Shown here: one piece after another, positions 42,773 to 51,200 of the stretch | How positions within the stretch are numbered: position 1 is the first letter of the stretch | Layout: each line of letters starts with the position of its first letter | Assembly (NCBI GenBank): GCA_017937385.1 | Contig: JAGBDR010000006.1 | Location: 62,001 to 126,000, forward strand | DNA from: Parabacteroides sp. | GTDB taxonomy: Bacteria > Bacteroidota > Bacteroidia > Bacteroidales > Tannerellaceae | Direction of reading: 5' to 3' | DNA length: 64,000 bases | The notes under the pieces: model-generated | What the model was told of the DNA's origin: nothing | Database searches by the model: none | What the model saw: only the letters and a program-made list of their open reading frames with translations | Translations under genes and position numbers: made by a program

Positions 42773-45604
42773 TTATTTATATACAATTTTGTAATCTCCA
42801 TTTGTCATGCTTTCTATTGTTTGACCTGATTTTAAATAGATCGTTTCTATTGGATTGTTTGAAAAATAGAGTTCTTTTATTGAAAGATTATTGCTAACAT
42901 CAATACTTGTTAGATTATTTTGTGAACAATTTATATCTGTTATCTTTTTGTTTTTGCTAACATCTAATTCAGTTAATAAATTATTCATACATCCAAGTCC
43001 TTCTAAATTAACGTTGTTATGCAAATTGATTTCTCCTATTTTATTGTTATAAAAGCTTAGTCTTTTTAAATTAGTATTATTGTTTACATGTAAATATGTT
43101 AATTTGTTATTACTTACATCAAGCCATTCTAAATTGAGATTATTGGATACATCAATGGATGATAGTTCATTATTCTCTATCCACAAAGCTTTTATATTTT
43201 TGTTTTGACTTACATCAATTGTACTAATGTTGTTTTTGTTAAGATATAATGATTCTATGTTTTTTATTTCTTTTGTATCTATACTTGGTAAATTATTCTG
43301 TTCACAATTTAAAATTGTTAGTAAAGAGTTGTTGTTTAGAATAATACTGTTTAACCCATTATTTCTACAATGAACATGAGTTAGCATTCTATTATTTGAC
43401 AAATCCAAGTTGGATATATGATTGTTGAAACACCATAAAATGCTCAATTTTGAATTATTTTTAAGATCAAGTTGTGATAATTCCATATTTTCACAATAAA
43501 GATCTGTTAAATCTTTATTATTTCTGACATTTAGAGAAGTTAGTTTGTTATCACCACATGATAAAAATTTTAAATTGACATTATTATCAATGTTTAACTC
43601 TGTAAGAGCATTTTCATGACATCTTAATTGTTCCATTTTGTTTAATGGAAATAAATCTAATCGCTGGATCTTATTTCCAAAACAACATAAGTCATTTATT
43701 TCTGTATTCTTTTGCAAATAAATATTTTGTATATTATTTAAAGCACAGTCCAAATAAGTTACATTGATAAAATATTCTATTCCTTCTAAAGATGATATGT
43801 TTTTCTCTCTACAATTTATAAAAGTAACTTTAGAAGCCTCTTCTTCCGAAATCTCCCCATCCTTGTTTGTATCAAAATTTTCAACTAAATAAGCCTTGAA
43901 ATTAACATCCGGTATATTTATAATCGCAACTTCTTTCCCCTCTTGTTCTATCGTAACCGTTTTTGACAGATCCCCTGCCGTAACAGTCATTGTCGCCGTT
44001 CTTGATTGTGACGATGTATTCGCTGAAATTGAACAAGTAACCGTTTTATCTCCGCTTCCAGATGTAACCGAAGGTGTACACCAAGTTTGATTGGATGAAA
44101 TCGTCCAATTCGTATTGCTTGCGATGCTGAAACTGGAGGTCTGCTCATTTGCTGTTACCGATATAGATTCTGGAGAAACAGACAGATTAGGAAGTACTTC
44201 GGTTTTTCCTTCCTGAGTAACTACGATTTGAATGGAAGACGAACTTGTTTCTACCGTGATAATTGCAGTTCGTCTTTGTGTCGATGTATTTTCTGTGATT
44301 GAAAATGAAATCGTTTTATTGTTGGATCCAGATGTAGTAGCCACATTACACCAGGATTGATCGGATGAAATATTCCAGTTGGTATTACTGCTGATGGTAA
44401 ATTCTCCATGTCCTGTTTCAAAACCGAAAAGGAAAGAATTTTTGGAAACAGCTAATGTTTGGTTGGTGCCTGTTTGTGTCACTGTTATATGTTGAAACAA
44501 TGTTCCGGCTTTTATTGAAATCATAGCTGTTCTTTCTTGCGTCGATGTGTTTTCTGAGACCACAAAAGAGACGGTTTGATTATTAGAACCGGCTGCAATA
44601 GATGGTGTACACCAAGATTGATCGGATGTGATAGTCCAATCGATATTGCTTGTAATTGAAAAATTGTAGGTGTTTCTATCTGCATTGACAGAAAAAGTAT
44701 TTGTTGAAACAGACAAGGTTGCAGACTTGCTCTGTTGGACGATCGTAATTTCTTGCGTCAAGGAGCCTGATTTGACTTTTACAATTGCTTTTCTTTCCTG
44801 GTTGGTTGTATTTTCGGAAACAGTAAACGATAAAGTATTTTCTCCATTTCCGGACGAAGACGATAAGACACACCAAGATTGGTCGGAAGATGCCTCCCAT
44901 GATAAATTCGTATAAATGATGAAATTATAGGATTTATTTTCCGGACTGATCGAGAAATAGTTGGAAGAAACAGATAAATTTTCATTGCAACCTTTTTGAT
45001 TGATTGTTATTTTCTGTTCTTTGTTTCCGGCAGTAACGGTTACGATTGCCTGTCTTGCGGATGTCGTTGTGTTTGCTTTCAACAGGATATTGATGGTATT
45101 ATTGGTTGTTCCTGTGTTGGGGGAAACTTCACACCAGCTTTGGTTGGAGGATGCATACCAACCCGTGTTGCTGTTAATCTTTACACTGTATGTATTTTCC
45201 TGATCACCAGCTTCGATATTATTGATAGAAGTTGATAGTTGAAGTTGCTCGGTCGTAAATGACTTCGTTATTCCATAAATACTATTTGATTTTCCGGATG
45301 CGTAAGCCTTATAAAAATATTTGGTCCCATCAGACAGGTTCGATAACTGGAAGTTGAAATGAGTTCCAGTGATTGTTTGAGTGGAACTTTTGTTTACTGT
45401 ATTGGAATTGAATAAAGAATCAGTACTGCAAAAAACACCTATTTCATCAATAAGATCATTTTTGTCCATACTGACTTGGATGGAAGCACTATTAGTCGTA
45501 ATATTAGTTGCGTCACCGGTTGAGACTGCTATTTGTACCGGTTGAAGTTCTTTTTCACAGCCCAATAAAAGTAAGACACTGAATATGTATAGAATTTGTT
45601 TCAT
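42773..45604 (-). CDS. Lipoprotein with Fn3-like domain, five BACON domains and leucine-rich repeats
   Basis: A 943-residue lipoprotein (LLLLGCEKE, Cys16). An Fn3-like domain (about 25-118) leads five tandem BACON domains of roughly 84 residues each (about 120-555), marked by WC motifs SNQSWCEV, SDQSWCVL, SDQSWCTP, SDQSWCNV and SNQTWCTP. A calcium-loop-like segment (DTNKDGEISEEEA) then leads about 15 leucine-rich repeats of around 21 residues with an LxCxxN pattern (LKFLSCGDNKLTSLNV, LEWLDVSNNKLTYLHV). BACON domains often bind glycan or mucin, and the LRRs are likely a protein-binding surface. The C-terminus has no recognised anchor. It has the lowest GC of the block by eye. Confidence 0.87.
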   Translation of the reverse strand: MKQILYIFSVLLLLGCEKELQPVQIAVSTGDATNITTNSASIQVSMDKNDLIDEIGVFCSTDSLFNSNTVNKSSTQTITGTHFNFQLSNLSDGTKYFYKAYASGKSNSIYGITKSFTTEQLQLSTSINNIEAGDQENTYSVKINSNTGWYASSNQSWCEVSPNTGTTNNTINILLKANTTTSARQAIVTVTAGNKEQKITINQKGCNENLSVSSNYFSISPENKSYNFIIYTNLSWEASSDQSWCVLSSSSGNGENTLSFTVSENTTNQERKAIVKVKSGSLTQEITIVQQSKSATLSVSTNTFSVNADRNTYNFSITSNIDWTITSDQSWCTPSIAAGSNNQTVSFVVSENTSTQERTAMISIKAGTLFQHITVTQTGTNQTLAVSKNSFLFGFETGHGEFTISSNTNWNISSDQSWCNVATTSGSNNKTISFSITENTSTQRRTAIITVETSSSSIQIVVTQEGKTEVLPNLSVSPESISVTANEQTSSFSIASNTNWTISSNQTWCTPSVTSGSGDKTVTCSISANTSSQSRTATMTVTAGDLSKTVTIEQEGKEVAIINIPDVNFKAYLVENFDTNKDGEISEEEASKVTFINCREKNISSLEGIEYFINVTYLDCALNNIQNIYLQKNTEINDLCCFGNKIQRLDLFPLNKMEQLRCHENALTELNIDNNVNLKFLSCGDNKLTSLNVRNNKDLTDLYCENMELSQLDLKNNSKLSILWCFNNHISNLDLSNNRMLTHVHCRNNGLNSIILNNNSLLTILNCEQNNLPSIDTKEIKNIESLYLNKNNISTIDVSQNKNIKALWIENNELSSIDVSNNLNLEWLDVSNNKLTYLHVNNNTNLKRLSFYNNKIGEINLHNNVNLEGLGCMNNLLTELDVSKNKKITDINCSQNNLTSIDVSNNLSIKELYFSNNPIETIYLKSGQTIESMTNGDYKIVYK

Positions 45605-45616
45605 CTTGTTGAACGT

Positions 45617-46477
45617 TTAAAATATGATACCTACTGAAATATTTCCTTCTCCGTTTTTATGTCCCTGTCCAATCAGGCAGTTAAATCCGCCACCTAAGGT
45701 GAACATTTTTATTTTGAATAATACACCTATTTCCGGATCGATTCCAGAATACGTTCCACTTGCGATTTCAATCTGTTCGTTATTGACCGTTTCCCATTGC
45801 AACCATTTGTTTCCATACCCAATTCCTGCATACATACAAATGTTAGGATGAAGTTGGCCGACTGTTCCGGCGTATGCGGAAAAGCGCCCTTTTTTTGAAT
45901 TGCCGTTGAAAAAGGCATCGTCCACATCTCCTTTTGTCGCATTTTTATCTTTGCTTCCAAACGAAGATTTAATCTTGACATAGCCACCCCATTTTTTCAT
46001 ATATCCGGCCATGAGTGAATAAGATAATGTATTACCAAAAGAACATCCGGGCAGGATCATAAAATGGCCTGCGGATAATTGTTTTTCCTTCTGTTGAACT
46101 GTTGGCTTAGGCGTGTTTTCTTTAGAAAGAGGTTCTTTCCCCTTTTGAGGAACAGCTGCAATCGAAGATGGATGGAGTATGATTTTGAAAATGAAATTTC
46201 CCATCAACACGTTATCTTTCAAACAATTCCAATATATGTTTTTTTCTCCGCTTGCTTGGTCGGATATATCTCCCTGTATGGTCTTGCAATCATTCCAGGT
46301 AAGCCCGTCATTTTCGGAATATTGCAATTGTAAAGAACAGAGAACATCGGTTTCTAATATACAACTGACTTGAATGGTGTCATTATTAGCCGTAGCTGTG
46401 AGATTCGTTACCTGTTGTGCGTTTGCCACAGATAAAAAAAGCAAGTTAGATAGCAAAATAAAGATAAAGCGCTTCAT
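45617..46477 (-). CDS. Outer-membrane beta-barrel protein with N-terminal Fn3-like domain
   Basis: A 286-residue exported protein. The signal peptide MKRFIFILLSNLLFLSVANA is followed by a short Fn3-like domain (QVTNLTATANNDTIQVSCIL, then LQLQYSENDGLTWNDC) of a type common in Bacteroidetes. A Pro/Lys-rich linker (KENTPKPTVQQKEKQ) leads a C-terminal region of alternating strands (YSLMAGYMKKWGGYVKIKSS, MFTLGGGFNCLIG) that ends in SVGIIF, a typical barrel end with terminal Phe. It may be a pore or anchor for the lipoproteins encoded after it. An in-frame ATG 18 codons upstream (46531) gives no better signal peptide and is not preferred. Confidence 0.7.
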   Translation of the reverse strand: MKRFIFILLSNLLFLSVANAQQVTNLTATANNDTIQVSCILETDVLCSLQLQYSENDGLTWNDCKTIQGDISDQASGEKNIYWNCLKDNVLMGNFIFKIILHPSSIAAVPQKGKEPLSKENTPKPTVQQKEKQLSAGHFMILPGCSFGNTLSYSLMAGYMKKWGGYVKIKSSFGSKDKNATKGDVDDAFFNGNSKKGRFSAYAGTVGQLHPNICMYAGIGYGNKWLQWETVNNEQIEIASGTYSGIDPEIGVLFKIKMFTLGGGFNCLIGQGHKNGEGNISVGIIF

Positions 46478-46484
46478 GATTTTT

Positions 46485-47096
46485 TTAATTGTTAGAAAAA
46501 ATGATTTGTCCGGAATAAGATTGTTCGTCAACTTTCAGATCCCAAGTTATATATGGATAAAGAGCAAATGTTTCGGAAGATAAAGCATATTCCGATCCAT
46601 TTCCTTTGACATCTAATAAGATCGTGTCTTTGTATCGTATTTTTAATTGATAAGTGCATGGAGAATCCCATCTGAACAGGACCGATCGGCTAGAGGGTAC
46701 ACAAATCGAATCGTGGTCGGGATATAATAATTTTACAAAGACTTGATCACCGGATGCACGATTCCGATATTCGATGGAAGTCGGATACAGTACTTCATCT
46801 GCTGTTTGCTGTTTTGTATGCAAAAAAACAGAAATACAGATTGCGAATAAAATGCAGGCTGCAACTGACAACCAACGCGACATTTGTATTTTCTTCTTTT
46901 GAAAAGTCGAAACCTGTATATCGGGTAAATCGTTTTCTCCTACAATTGTAGCTATGGCCCGGATTTTAGTCAGATAATCCCGGCATGATTCACATTGGCT
47001 CAGATGCTCTTGAAAACGTGTTTCTTCCTCTTGTCCCATTTGGTTCAAAAGGTATCGTTCTACTTGTATCTTATCACATATATTTTTGTTATCCAT
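46485..47096 (-). CDS. Zinc-finger membrane anti-sigma factor
   Basis: A 203-residue membrane protein. The N-terminal cytoplasmic part has the zinc-binding anti-sigma motif HLSQCESCRDYL (HxxxCxxC, His about 31, Cys 35 and 38) and precedes one membrane span (WLSVAACILFAICISVFLHT, about 75-94). The C-terminal 105 residues lie outside and form a beta-rich sensor-like domain (SVLFRWDSPCTYQLKIRYKD). This is the plan of ECF-type anti-sigma factors. It follows the sigma-like gene by 34 bp, so the pair is probably the switch of the whole operon. The inducing signal is not known. Confidence 0.82.
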   Translation of the reverse strand: MDNKNICDKIQVERYLLNQMGQEEETRFQEHLSQCESCRDYLTKIRAIATIVGENDLPDIQVSTFQKKKIQMSRWLSVAACILFAICISVFLHTKQQTADEVLYPTSIEYRNRASGDQVFVKLLYPDHDSICVPSSRSVLFRWDSPCTYQLKIRYKDTILLDVKGNGSEYALSSETFALYPYITWDLKVDEQSYSGQIIFSNN

Positions 47097-47130
47097 GACG
47101 ATGTTTTTTCTCTATTATCTGATTCTGAAA

Positions 47131-48276
47131 TCAAATGTGACATTTTTCCTGTTCTTTTTTTATGTTTATAAGACGTTCTTGTAATGTTTTCCTGACTCGT
47201 TCGTATTCCTTTCTTGTTTTTGCTACTGTCTTGACAAAATTGGAAGACTCGGGAAGAAGGTTATATTTGGCTTCTACTATTTGGTTATAACTTTGCCCTT
47301 TTATAACTTTTCGTAATAGAATATCCACTTTGTCTTCTATACCTTGTGTCAGTTTTTTATAAAGAGGATGTTCGGAATTCAATAGTATGATTGATATAGC
47401 GTAAGCGACTTCGTAGGAATTATGAATGTCGATGTCCAAAAATGAACAATCTGAATGGTCTGTTTCCTCGTCCTCTTCTAACTCTAAATAAGGATAAAGA
47501 TCTATAGATTCCTCTTTGGATGTATATTTGAGCCGTTGATTTTGTAGACGGTAATTGCATATTTGGACAACATAATTTCTAAAGTCTGCTCCGTTTTTGA
47601 AGGAAAGAGTGTTGTCTGTCTGCAATTTATTCTGCAAAATCTCGTATGTGTCGCTCCAGGCTGCGTCTTTGATCAAATCGGTTTGTTCTTTGGGTAGCGG
47701 AACGAACAGAAGGTGCTGGGCTGCTATTTCGATAATCTCTTTTACATAGGAACAAGTGACATTCCAAAAAGAAGATATGTTTTTTTTCAAATACTGTAAG
47801 TATTGTTGAATGGATAGAGGATACTGATTGTCAATGTTCTCTTGAAAAAATGCATTGACCGATGTTGGTGTATTGAATATTCGGGAACATGAACAAAATC
47901 GTGCGTAATATTCTTCAAATACATCTAATGGGAAAAAATAGCCAATGGATACTTTGTTGTACTTCAGCTCTTTGTCCAATAATGCAGTTGTCTTATCCTT
48001 TTTACGTTTTACATACATATCGGACATCCGAAACAATTGTTTTTTCAACTTGATATTTGAAGTTTTCTGTCTGGCAATGAAATCGGAATATCCAATAATA
48101 TGGGTATAAAAGTAATCCAAGAATTCAACTTTTGTGAAACAGGGTTCCTCATATTGAAACAGCATAGTGTCAATAGCCTTTTCGAAATTATCTATGACTC
48201 CAAGATGTGTCAATTGATGCCTTTCATCTTCTTTCTGTAATATTTCTCTTTTCAGAAATTGTTTGTCGTTCATCAT
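47131..48276 (-). CDS. Long sigma-70-like regulator, first gene of the caspase operon
   Basis: A 381-residue soluble protein. The second half resembles a sigma-70 region 2 to region 4 layout: FWNVTCSYVKEIIEIAAQHL, IKDAAWSDTYEILQNKLQTD, GADFRNYVVQICNYRLQNQR, then a helical end (LRKVIKGQSYNQIVEAKYNL, TRKEYERVRKTLQERL) that fits the DNA-binding region 4. The first 170 residues are extra compared with ECF factors of about 180 residues and match nothing I know. The anti-sigma gene right after it supports the call. It may recognise its own promoter. The identity is moderate because the core motifs are divergent. Confidence 0.6.
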   Translation of the reverse strand: MMNDKQFLKREILQKEDERHQLTHLGVIDNFEKAIDTMLFQYEEPCFTKVEFLDYFYTHIIGYSDFIARQKTSNIKLKKQLFRMSDMYVKRKKDKTTALLDKELKYNKVSIGYFFPLDVFEEYYARFCSCSRIFNTPTSVNAFFQENIDNQYPLSIQQYLQYLKKNISSFWNVTCSYVKEIIEIAAQHLLFVPLPKEQTDLIKDAAWSDTYEILQNKLQTDNTLSFKNGADFRNYVVQICNYRLQNQRLKYTSKEESIDLYPYLELEEDEETDHSDCSFLDIDIHNSYEVAYAISIILLNSEHPLYKKLTQGIEDKVDILLRKVIKGQSYNQIVEAKYNLLPESSNFVKTVAKTRKEYERVRKTLQERLINIKKEQEKCHI

Positions 48277-48292
48277 AACTCATTAATGTTAT

Positions 48293-48300
48293 CAAAGAAA
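48293..48300 (-). promoter_or_regulatory. Possible -7 box (TTTCTTTG) near the sigma-like gene start
   Basis: On the minus strand TTTCTTTG differs from TAnnTTTG at one base and lies 16 bp before the ATG. A better box, TAATTTTG at 48520-48513, would give a leader of about 230 bases that contains the repeat hairpin. Confidence 0.35.
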
Positions 48301-48361
48301 AAACGTGGCACTGTTGCTACTATGTCTGTGAGGCTCTGGTAAGCCCTGACTACAATAAATA

Positions 48362-48438
48362 AGCAACAGCCCACGTCAATAGCATAAGAACCATTTACCT
48401 TATCCTGTAGTCATAAAATTTACCAGATTTCACAGACA
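48362..48438. repeat. Right copy of the direct repeat that brackets the caspase block
   Basis: It begins AGCAACAGCC and ends TTTACCAGATTTCACAGACA, as at 36054-36132. An imperfect inverted partner, TGTCTGTGAGGCTCTGGTAA (48322-48341) with TGTTGCT before it, lies just ahead, so the leader of the sigma-like gene could fold. The repeats could be recombination sites or regulator-binding sites. Confidence 0.75.
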
Positions 48439-48561
48439 GGGATAATAAGGAAATGTCTCTTATAAATATCTTTGTTATTTTGTCATTGGATATGATTTGT
48501 CCATATCCTTTGCAAAATTAGGGATTTTCTTTCAATTGATAAATAAGAATGGGGTTAATTT

Positions 48562-48921
48562 CAGGGCAACCGCATCAAAATAACGTTAGCTTAGATACCA
48601 AACGTAGTTTTCAACCTCCTCCTCTCCCTTATTGTACATTTTCCTAAAAAAGCCATTGGTCCAAATCGAAACTACTACCCCATAAAAATTGATTTTCTAC
48701 CCCATTTAATTCAAATTTCCCTTGCGGATAATATTTTTTAAGAAACATGATTTTTGACAACGGGCTATTATTCAGACAAATACAAAATCATGTGTTTTTA
48801 AGGGGGGATATTGTAAACTGTTGAAACTTCTCACCCTTGTATTTACCCCATTTATCCCGATTAATACAAAATCGACAAGTATTGATTATCAACTCATTGA
48901 CATTTTGATGCGGTTGTCCAG
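48562..48921. mobile_element. Longer, diverged MITE-family element at the right edge of the caspase block
   Basis: The left end CAGGGCAACCGCATCAAA matches the 23224 element exactly. The right end TTTGATGCGGTTGTCCAG has two changes. The right interior also matches the small element (TACAAAAT, then AGTATTGATTATCA). At 360 bp it is longer and has no target duplication, so it is older or rearranged. It has no ORF of note. Confidence 0.75.
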
Positions 48922-49022
48922 AGAATCGTCAGCATCATATTGAATAAACGCTGTGTTCCATCAGACTCTTCAGTATAAAAATTGAAGGGTATATCCGGAT
49001 TATTCTTTATGGCAGGCATTCC

Positions 49023-49583
49023 TTAAACCAAATGATGTGTCGCCATGTATTTCCAGAGGGGGGCGGCGTGGAGTGCTTGTTTGATTTGGTCGTTCAGGAG
49101 TAATTCTTTTACTTCATCGAGTGTCAGAAGATGGACGCTCAGGTCTTCTGTCGCTTCAAGGTGCTGGGAGGTGACCGGTTCTACATCTGTGGCGAGATAG
49201 CAATAGGTCAGATTGGTGTGGGTACTCGGATTGACACCGATCACCATCAGTTCGCTCCAGTTTCCGTTGCCGTAGCCGGTCTCTTCAAGCAATTCCCGTT
49301 GGGCGGAAGCAAGTGGGGAAGCGTCTTCCTTTTCGCAAACACCGGCACAAAGTTCGTAAGCCGTGATGCCTAAGCCGTGACGGTATTGGCTGACCAATAC
49401 GAATTTCTGTTCTTTGGTGATTGCGATCACGTTGATCCATTCCGGATATTCGAAAACATAATATTCGGGAATCCTGTTCCCGTTCGGCAATTCCACTTCT
49501 TCCTTGCGTACGGTAAACCACGGCTGGCGGGACAAGTATTCGCTTTTCAATACGTTCCAGTTTCTGTTTTTCGGAGTTTCCAT
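49023..49583 (-). CDS. Nudix hydrolase (ADP-ribose pyrophosphatase type)
   Basis: A 186-residue Nudix enzyme that cleaves nucleoside diphosphates linked to another group. The Nudix box is GVCEKEDASPLASAQRELLE followed by ETGYG, with the conserved AxRELxEETGY core. The first gap is longer than the GX5E consensus, and the REL/EETG residues are intact. The N-terminal PWFTVRKEEVELPNGNRIPE and the proline-containing stretch after the box (GVNPSTHTNLTYCYLATDVE) fit the ADP-sugar group. It stands alone, beside the AT-rich block but in the GC-richer background. Confidence 0.87.
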   Translation of the reverse strand: METPKNRNWNVLKSEYLSRQPWFTVRKEEVELPNGNRIPEYYVFEYPEWINVIAITKEQKFVLVSQYRHGLGITAYELCAGVCEKEDASPLASAQRELLEETGYGNGNWSELMVIGVNPSTHTNLTYCYLATDVEPVTSQHLEATEDLSVHLLTLDEVKELLLNDQIKQALHAAPLWKYMATHHLV

Positions 49584-49720
49584 TTTAATAATTCTTTATC
49601 TGTTAGTAGATAAAACGGCCGATTTTGCAATAAATTGCGTTTGTCCCGTATCTTTCCTCCTAATAAATCCGCTACGTTTGATTTTTATCCGACTCATACA
49701 GGAATCGACAGTTTTTTGTG

Positions 49721-49728
49721 TAAATTTG
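49721..49728 (+). promoter_or_regulatory. -7 box (TAAATTTG) for the SGNH-SGNH-MBOAT operon
   Basis: TAAATTTG matches TAnnTTTG 23 bp before the first ATG at 49752. A -33 box at the right spacing is not evident. Confidence 0.55.
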
Positions 49729-49751
49729 CGCCTTCGAAAGAGAGGATTTAA

Positions 49752-51200
49752 ATGAATAAAGAGGATAATTTCGGCAGGCTTTTGCTTTTGCTGTTGATTA
49801 CGTTGAGTATTTGCTTGGGGCTTTATTACTTGCCGGACCGATTGTTCGGAATAAAAATAAAAAAGGTTGACTTGCTTTCCGATATCAGGGTGAAGCCCGA
49901 ATCCCTGTCTATGGATTCCTTGCGTATGCAGTTGGAAGAACCGGATACGGTCCGGATCGATTCAGTTGCCGTGCTCGATTCGATCCGGAAAACGACCGGT
50001 ATCGATTCTGTCGCCCTCGCGTTGCGCGATTCGCTCTACCAGGTTATGTATGCAGACAAGGGTGCTGATTCGCTGGGGACGCACATCGAGGATTACTCCG
50101 TCGGCCACATCGCTCTGAAACGGTTCTTTGCCGCCTTAAGAAACTGCAAGGAGGAGGGACGTCCGGCGCGTGTCGCCTTTTTGGGCGATTCGTTTATCGA
50201 AGGCGATATCATGGTAGCTGATTTCCGTTCGGGAATGCAACAACTGTTCGGAGGGCGCGGAGTCGGTTTTGTCCCGGTTACGTCAGTTGCCGCCCAATTC
50301 CGGCCGACGGTCGAGCAAAAGGCGGAAGGCTGGACCACTTGGTCCATGCTGACGGACCACCGGCATCGGTATACGCTTTCCGGAATGACATTCGAACCGA
50401 AAGGCGAGAAGCCGTCTATCTCGGTCAAGACGGCAAACCGCTATCCGGAGCTGGAAACGGTTTCTTCCCTCAAATTCCTGTATGAAGAGAATACCTGCAC
50501 ACAAATGACGTTGGTCTGTAACAGTACGCAAGACACGGTCCGCGAAATTCTGGAACCGACATCCGTTATCACGCAATATGAGCAGACAGGATCCTTTACG
50601 GAAGCTGCTTTCTGCTTCACCGACACGGCCGGTTTCCGGGCGCTTGGAGTTGCGCTTGAAGATAATTCAGGTGTGATCGTGGACAATTATTCGCTGCGTG
50701 GCAATTCGGGTATGAACCTTGCAAGGTTAGACAGTGCCCGTTGCCGGGAGTTGAACGAGATACGCCCTTATGATCTGGTCGTTTTGCAGTATGGGCTGAA
50801 TGTTGTCAACGACAGTGTTTTGCAGTACGGATGGTATGCCAAGCGGATGGAAGAGGTCGTGCGCCACGTGCGTGTCTGTTTCCCGAATGCCGACATCCTG
50901 ATGCTGGGGGTTTCAGACAGGAGCCGGCAAGTGGACGGAACATTTGAAACGATGCCCGCCGTATTGGCGTTGCTGCACGCACAACGGCAGACCGCACGCC
51001 GTTCGGGGATTGCTTTCTGGAATGTCTTCGGGGCGATGGGAGGAGAGAACAGCATGGTCCGTTTCGTGGAGAACAACTGGGCCAGCAAAGACTATACGCA
51101 TTTGAGTTTCAGGGGAGGAAAAGAGATCGCTTCTGCCTTGGTGAACGCAATATTGTTAGAAAAGGAGTTTTATGATGAAGCAGACCAAGTGGTTCATTAG
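49752..51200 (+). CDS. Membrane-anchored SGNH/GDSL-fold protein
   Basis: A 482-residue protein with one N-terminal membrane anchor (LLLLLLITLSICLGLYYL) and a periplasmic SGNH-hydrolase domain. The nucleophile motif is VAFLGDSFIEGD, with LRGNSGMN for block II, VVLQYGLNV for block III and a C-terminal DYTHLSF with the catalytic histidine. Together with the next gene and the MBOAT gene it looks like a system for moving acyl groups onto or off a cell-envelope polymer. Its end overlaps the next gene by 29 bp. Confidence 0.82.
   Translation: MNKEDNFGRLLLLLLITLSICLGLYYLPDRLFGIKIKKVDLLSDIRVKPESLSMDSLRMQLEEPDTVRIDSVAVLDSIRKTTGIDSVALALRDSLYQVMYADKGADSLGTHIEDYSVGHIALKRFFAALRNCKEEGRPARVAFLGDSFIEGDIMVADFRSGMQQLFGGRGVGFVPVTSVAAQFRPTVEQKAEGWTTWSMLTDHRHRYTLSGMTFEPKGEKPSISVKTANRYPELETVSSLKFLYEENTCTQMTLVCNSTQDTVREILEPTSVITQYEQTGSFTEAAFCFTDTAGFRALGVALEDNSGVIVDNYSLRGNSGMNLARLDSARCRELNEIRPYDLVVLQYGLNVVNDSVLQYGWYAKRMEEVVRHVRVCFPNADILMLGVSDRSRQVDGTFETMPAVLALLHAQRQTARRSGIAFWNVFGAMGGENSMVRFVENNWASKDYTHLSFRGGKEIASALVNAILLEKEFYDEADQVVH

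Larger units (their letters stand above)
48277..49022. other. 746-bp gene-free region at the right border of the block
   Basis: It holds the possible sigma promoters, the right bracket repeat with its inverted partner, and the 360-bp MITE-family element. About 100 bp after 48921 show nothing I can name. No tRNA gene is seen next to the repeats. Confidence 0.7.

Noticed and set aside
40676-45604. Diversity-generating retroelement target
   Set aside because: The FGE fold is a known target type, but no reverse transcriptase, accessory gene or template repeat is seen in the window.
36200-48276. Classical cytoplasmic caspase defence system (Avs or gasdermin type)
   Set aside because: The caspase has a signal peptide, and no NTPase sensor, gasdermin or nuclease partner is present in the block.
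36054-48438. Integrative element with integrase and tRNA attachment site
   Set aside because: The bracket repeats are present, but I find no integrase, recombinase or tRNA gene at either end.
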